From Pseudorasbora parva (Eukaryota > Chordata > Actinopteri > Cypriniformes > Gobionidae), in NCBI RefSeq assembly GCF_024679245.1, contig NC_090178.1:23840703-23904702 (forward strand): DNA of 64,000 nt, written 5' to 3'. Positions within the stretch are counted from its first letter, which is position 1. Each line of letters starts with the position of its first letter. Below the pieces are notes generated by a model. That model was given only the letters and a program-made list of their open reading frames with translations, did not search any database and was not told where the DNA came from. The translations under genes were made by a program, and so were the position numbers. Below, piece after piece: positions 61,986-64,000 of the stretch.

Positions 61986-62810
61986 GGAGTGAGATTGATG
62001 GAGGACTGGAAAGGACAGCAGAGAAAAGAAGACAAGAGAAAAAAAGATTAAGGAGTATCGGGTATTCAGAGCAGAAGGGAGTTAATGAGAGCTTTGCTCA
62101 TAGATTTTAGTTTTGCTCTTGGGTCTTTATTCAGATATATAATTTGGAGAGACTGTCTATGCGGGAAATCGAAAAAGTATACAAAGACGGGACAAATTAT
62201 GGTTTTACTGTGGGTCCTCTCCAGTGTGGATGGCAGCAATGCTCTTCAACAAAAGGTGTGCAATTTTCTCTGTATTGATTCAACAACCCTGCAAAATTGA
62301 GAAATGCTGAAAAGATGTTTTTGTGAGGTGACATTGAAGGTTTTCTTTATTCCCACCCGTCTCGGGCTGGCTTATTTCTTTAAACTTATTAACATATCTT
62401 TTTAGGAAAAGAACACTGTCTTCAAGCTGTACAATCATTTAGTCTGATGTAAAAAATGTTGGGGGTATTGCTTTGCATAAGTATATACTATTCTGCTTCA
62501 CTTGAAAGGACAGTAGATAAGATCCAGATTAACACAGAATCAATTAATCTAGAAGCACTTTGAAACTGTTGCACTTTTTTTTACAAGTTTGATTTTTCCA
62601 TATCTTTGAATTTAAAGCTATTAAAATGACTTTACAACATAATCACCCTCCAGTGTTGTTACTGATCTAATTAAGATAGACATTCATGTATGCTCAACTT
62701 TGCCAAGAAATCTCAAGAGAGTTCATCTCTATTTAAATGACATTGCCATTCTTTATAAAAAAATATATATTTCCATTTTTAAACTACTGAGGTATTAATA
62801 AATACCTGTG
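61986..62810 (+). terminator. 3' UTR of the Ig gene
   Basis: There is no competing reading frame with a domain. Candidate polyadenylation signals include AATAAA near 62796 ('attaataaatacc'). The true end is not certain. Confidence 0.4.
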
Positions 62811-63040
62811 AGTTCTCAAACAAGAGTTATGATACACAACTGGCTGGTTGATGGGTTGACTTGTTGATTTATTTAGTTTATAAAGTTATTAAAATTGTAC
62901 ATTTTCTTAAAAAGTATCGTTTCGCTTCAGTTAGTCTTTATTAATACGCTAGAGTCGTGTGGATTACTTTTATTATGGATGGATGCACTTTTTCGGGCTT
63001 CAAAATCTACCATTTACCAATGTTTTTTTACATTGTAAAA

Positions 63041-63290
63041 AATTACATTTTGATTCCCATGCTAAACATGGACAAAATTTTAAAAAAATTAAGTTGGACG
63101 TTTGATGGAGTATTTTTTTGCATGGAAATACTCCATCAAACATCCAATTAAATTTTTGAAACTTTGTCCAGAGTAAGGTTTCGGAACGTTTTTTTCGAGT
63201 ATGGGTTTGTGTGATATCAAATTTTGCTAAGGGCACTTCTCCCGGAAAGGCACGCACCGTAGACAAGAGCGAGAAAGAGGCATCAAAGCG
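63041..63290. mobile_element. Fragment of the Kolobok-like family with an internal hairpin
   Basis: Sequence from 'tgattcccatgctaaacatg' onward parallels 36842-37020 of the THAP element. It shares the words 'ggacgtttgatgg', 'gagtattt' and 'gtttcgg.a.gttttt'. It has no terminal repeats and no THAP frame. 63069-63170 is a long imperfect hairpin. Confidence 0.65.
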
Positions 63291-63479
63291 GCTATAGTTC
63301 CCAAAGCATTGTATCTGTACTCCTTAATGGAAAATTTTGGTTTTATAACTTAGGAAAAAAACACTTCCTACACCCCCCCCCTACTTTTTTTTGTCTTTAT
63401 TCTACTAATTGTAATCTTAGTCCTTGTTCATAATGTCTTTCATTTGTGATTGCCTCATTTGTTGATGTTCAATATATGC

Positions 63480-64000
63480 ATAATAAAATAAAATTAAAGC
63501 TGCGAGCAGCGATGACGGTCCCAAGCCGGTGGCACTGCCACCCCGGTGGCATCAGCTTAACTGCACAGCAGGCAATAGGCATTTAATATGGGGGAAAATA
63601 AATAAAGGGACTATGTCAAAGTCATTTGAATTCACCTCATTAACTGCAGCAACTGGTGCTGCTATGACCAGGAACCACAACACTCACATCTATGAGATCA
63701 ATTACATTTTATTCATTAATTTTATGTCAGATGATGTCAAATGTCAATACAAAATGAGTGCAGAATACTGTCCAAATGCTGAAGTTGTATTATCCTTACA
63801 CTTCTCTTAAAAATAAATTAAGCCAAATCACAGAGACCGCAACAATGATTTTAATATCAGTGTCAGGTAAGAGTAATATGCGTGCATATAATGTATGGAA
63901 GTTTATTATAAACAGCCACTTTTATAAGATCATGTGAAATTAATTTTTTTAATCCATTTGAATTCTATCAATAAATAATTAGTTTAAAGAGGTGTCATAC
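63480..64000. other. Cyprinid interspersed repeat end and unassigned DNA
   Basis: 'taaagctgcgagcagcgatg' followed by 'ggtcccaagc' is a phrase I recognise from many cyprinid loci. Its inner part has the palindromic GGTGGCACTGCCACC at 63530-63544. The 93-residue frame from 63529 lacks any recognised domain and runs out of the repeat, so it is not called a gene. Confidence 0.45.

Noticed and set aside
63529..63810. 93-residue plus-strand frame at the right edge
   Set aside because: It begins inside a known interspersed repeat and shows no domain or codon pattern distinct from its surroundings.
1..64000. CRISPR arrays, operons, phage or retroviral genes
   Set aside because: No regularly spaced identical repeats, no prokaryotic gene structure, and no gag, pol or env-like reading frame or paired LTRs are visible.

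Overview
The window is vertebrate nuclear DNA from a ray-finned fish, most likely a cyprinid (carp, goldfish or zebrafish relatives). The evidence is GT-AG introns, short exons of vertebrate gene families, AT-rich non-coding DNA, long dinucleotide repeats, and many interspersed repeats that I recognise from cyprinid genomes. There is no operon structure, CRISPR array or prokaryotic gene. Species and chromosome cannot be read from the sequence.

Five protein-coding genes can be assembled by joining exons, and all five keep the reading frame across every junction. (1) At 5998-13456 (+) is an FXYD-family Na,K-ATPase regulator with a signal peptide. (2) At 15083-18493 (+) is a second FXYD gene without a signal peptide, resembling FXYD7. 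(3) At 34820-21010 (-) is nfkbid (IkappaBNS), a nuclear ankyrin-repeat IkappaB, in 11 coding exons. (4) At 43579-46538 (+) is a C2H2 zinc-finger protein with most fingers in one exon. (5) At 50974-61985 (+) is a two-Ig-domain type I membrane protein in 7 exons. FXYD1/5/7 and NFKBID all lie on human 19q13, so the order here may reflect conserved synteny; this is inference.

Layout: 1-4.5 kb is repeat-rich intergenic DNA with a Tc1/mariner relic. 4.5-19.7 kb holds the two FXYD genes in tandem. 20.2-35 kb is nfkbid, convergent with the FXYD pair. 35-41.3 kb is a nest of DNA transposons inserted in one another. 41.3-43.4 kb is quiet. 43.4-46.6 kb is the zinc-finger gene. 46.6-50.9 kb is repeats. 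51-62 kb is the Ig gene, and the rest is repeat remnants.

The most notable observations concern mobile DNA and regulation. At least seven elements end in AGG/ATGG...CCT at TTAA or near-TTAA sites. Two of them carry a THAP zinc-finger reading frame, the signature expected of Kolobok-type transposons. Three independent hairpins inside elements look like local template-switch events. Intron 1 of nfkbid contains two kappaB-like sites flanking an exact AP-1 site within 58 bp, fitting NF-kappaB feedback control. The FXYD genes have small phase-matched exons that suggest alternative splicing. I see no clearly new biological system; the TTAA/THAP element nest is the best candidate for follow-up.
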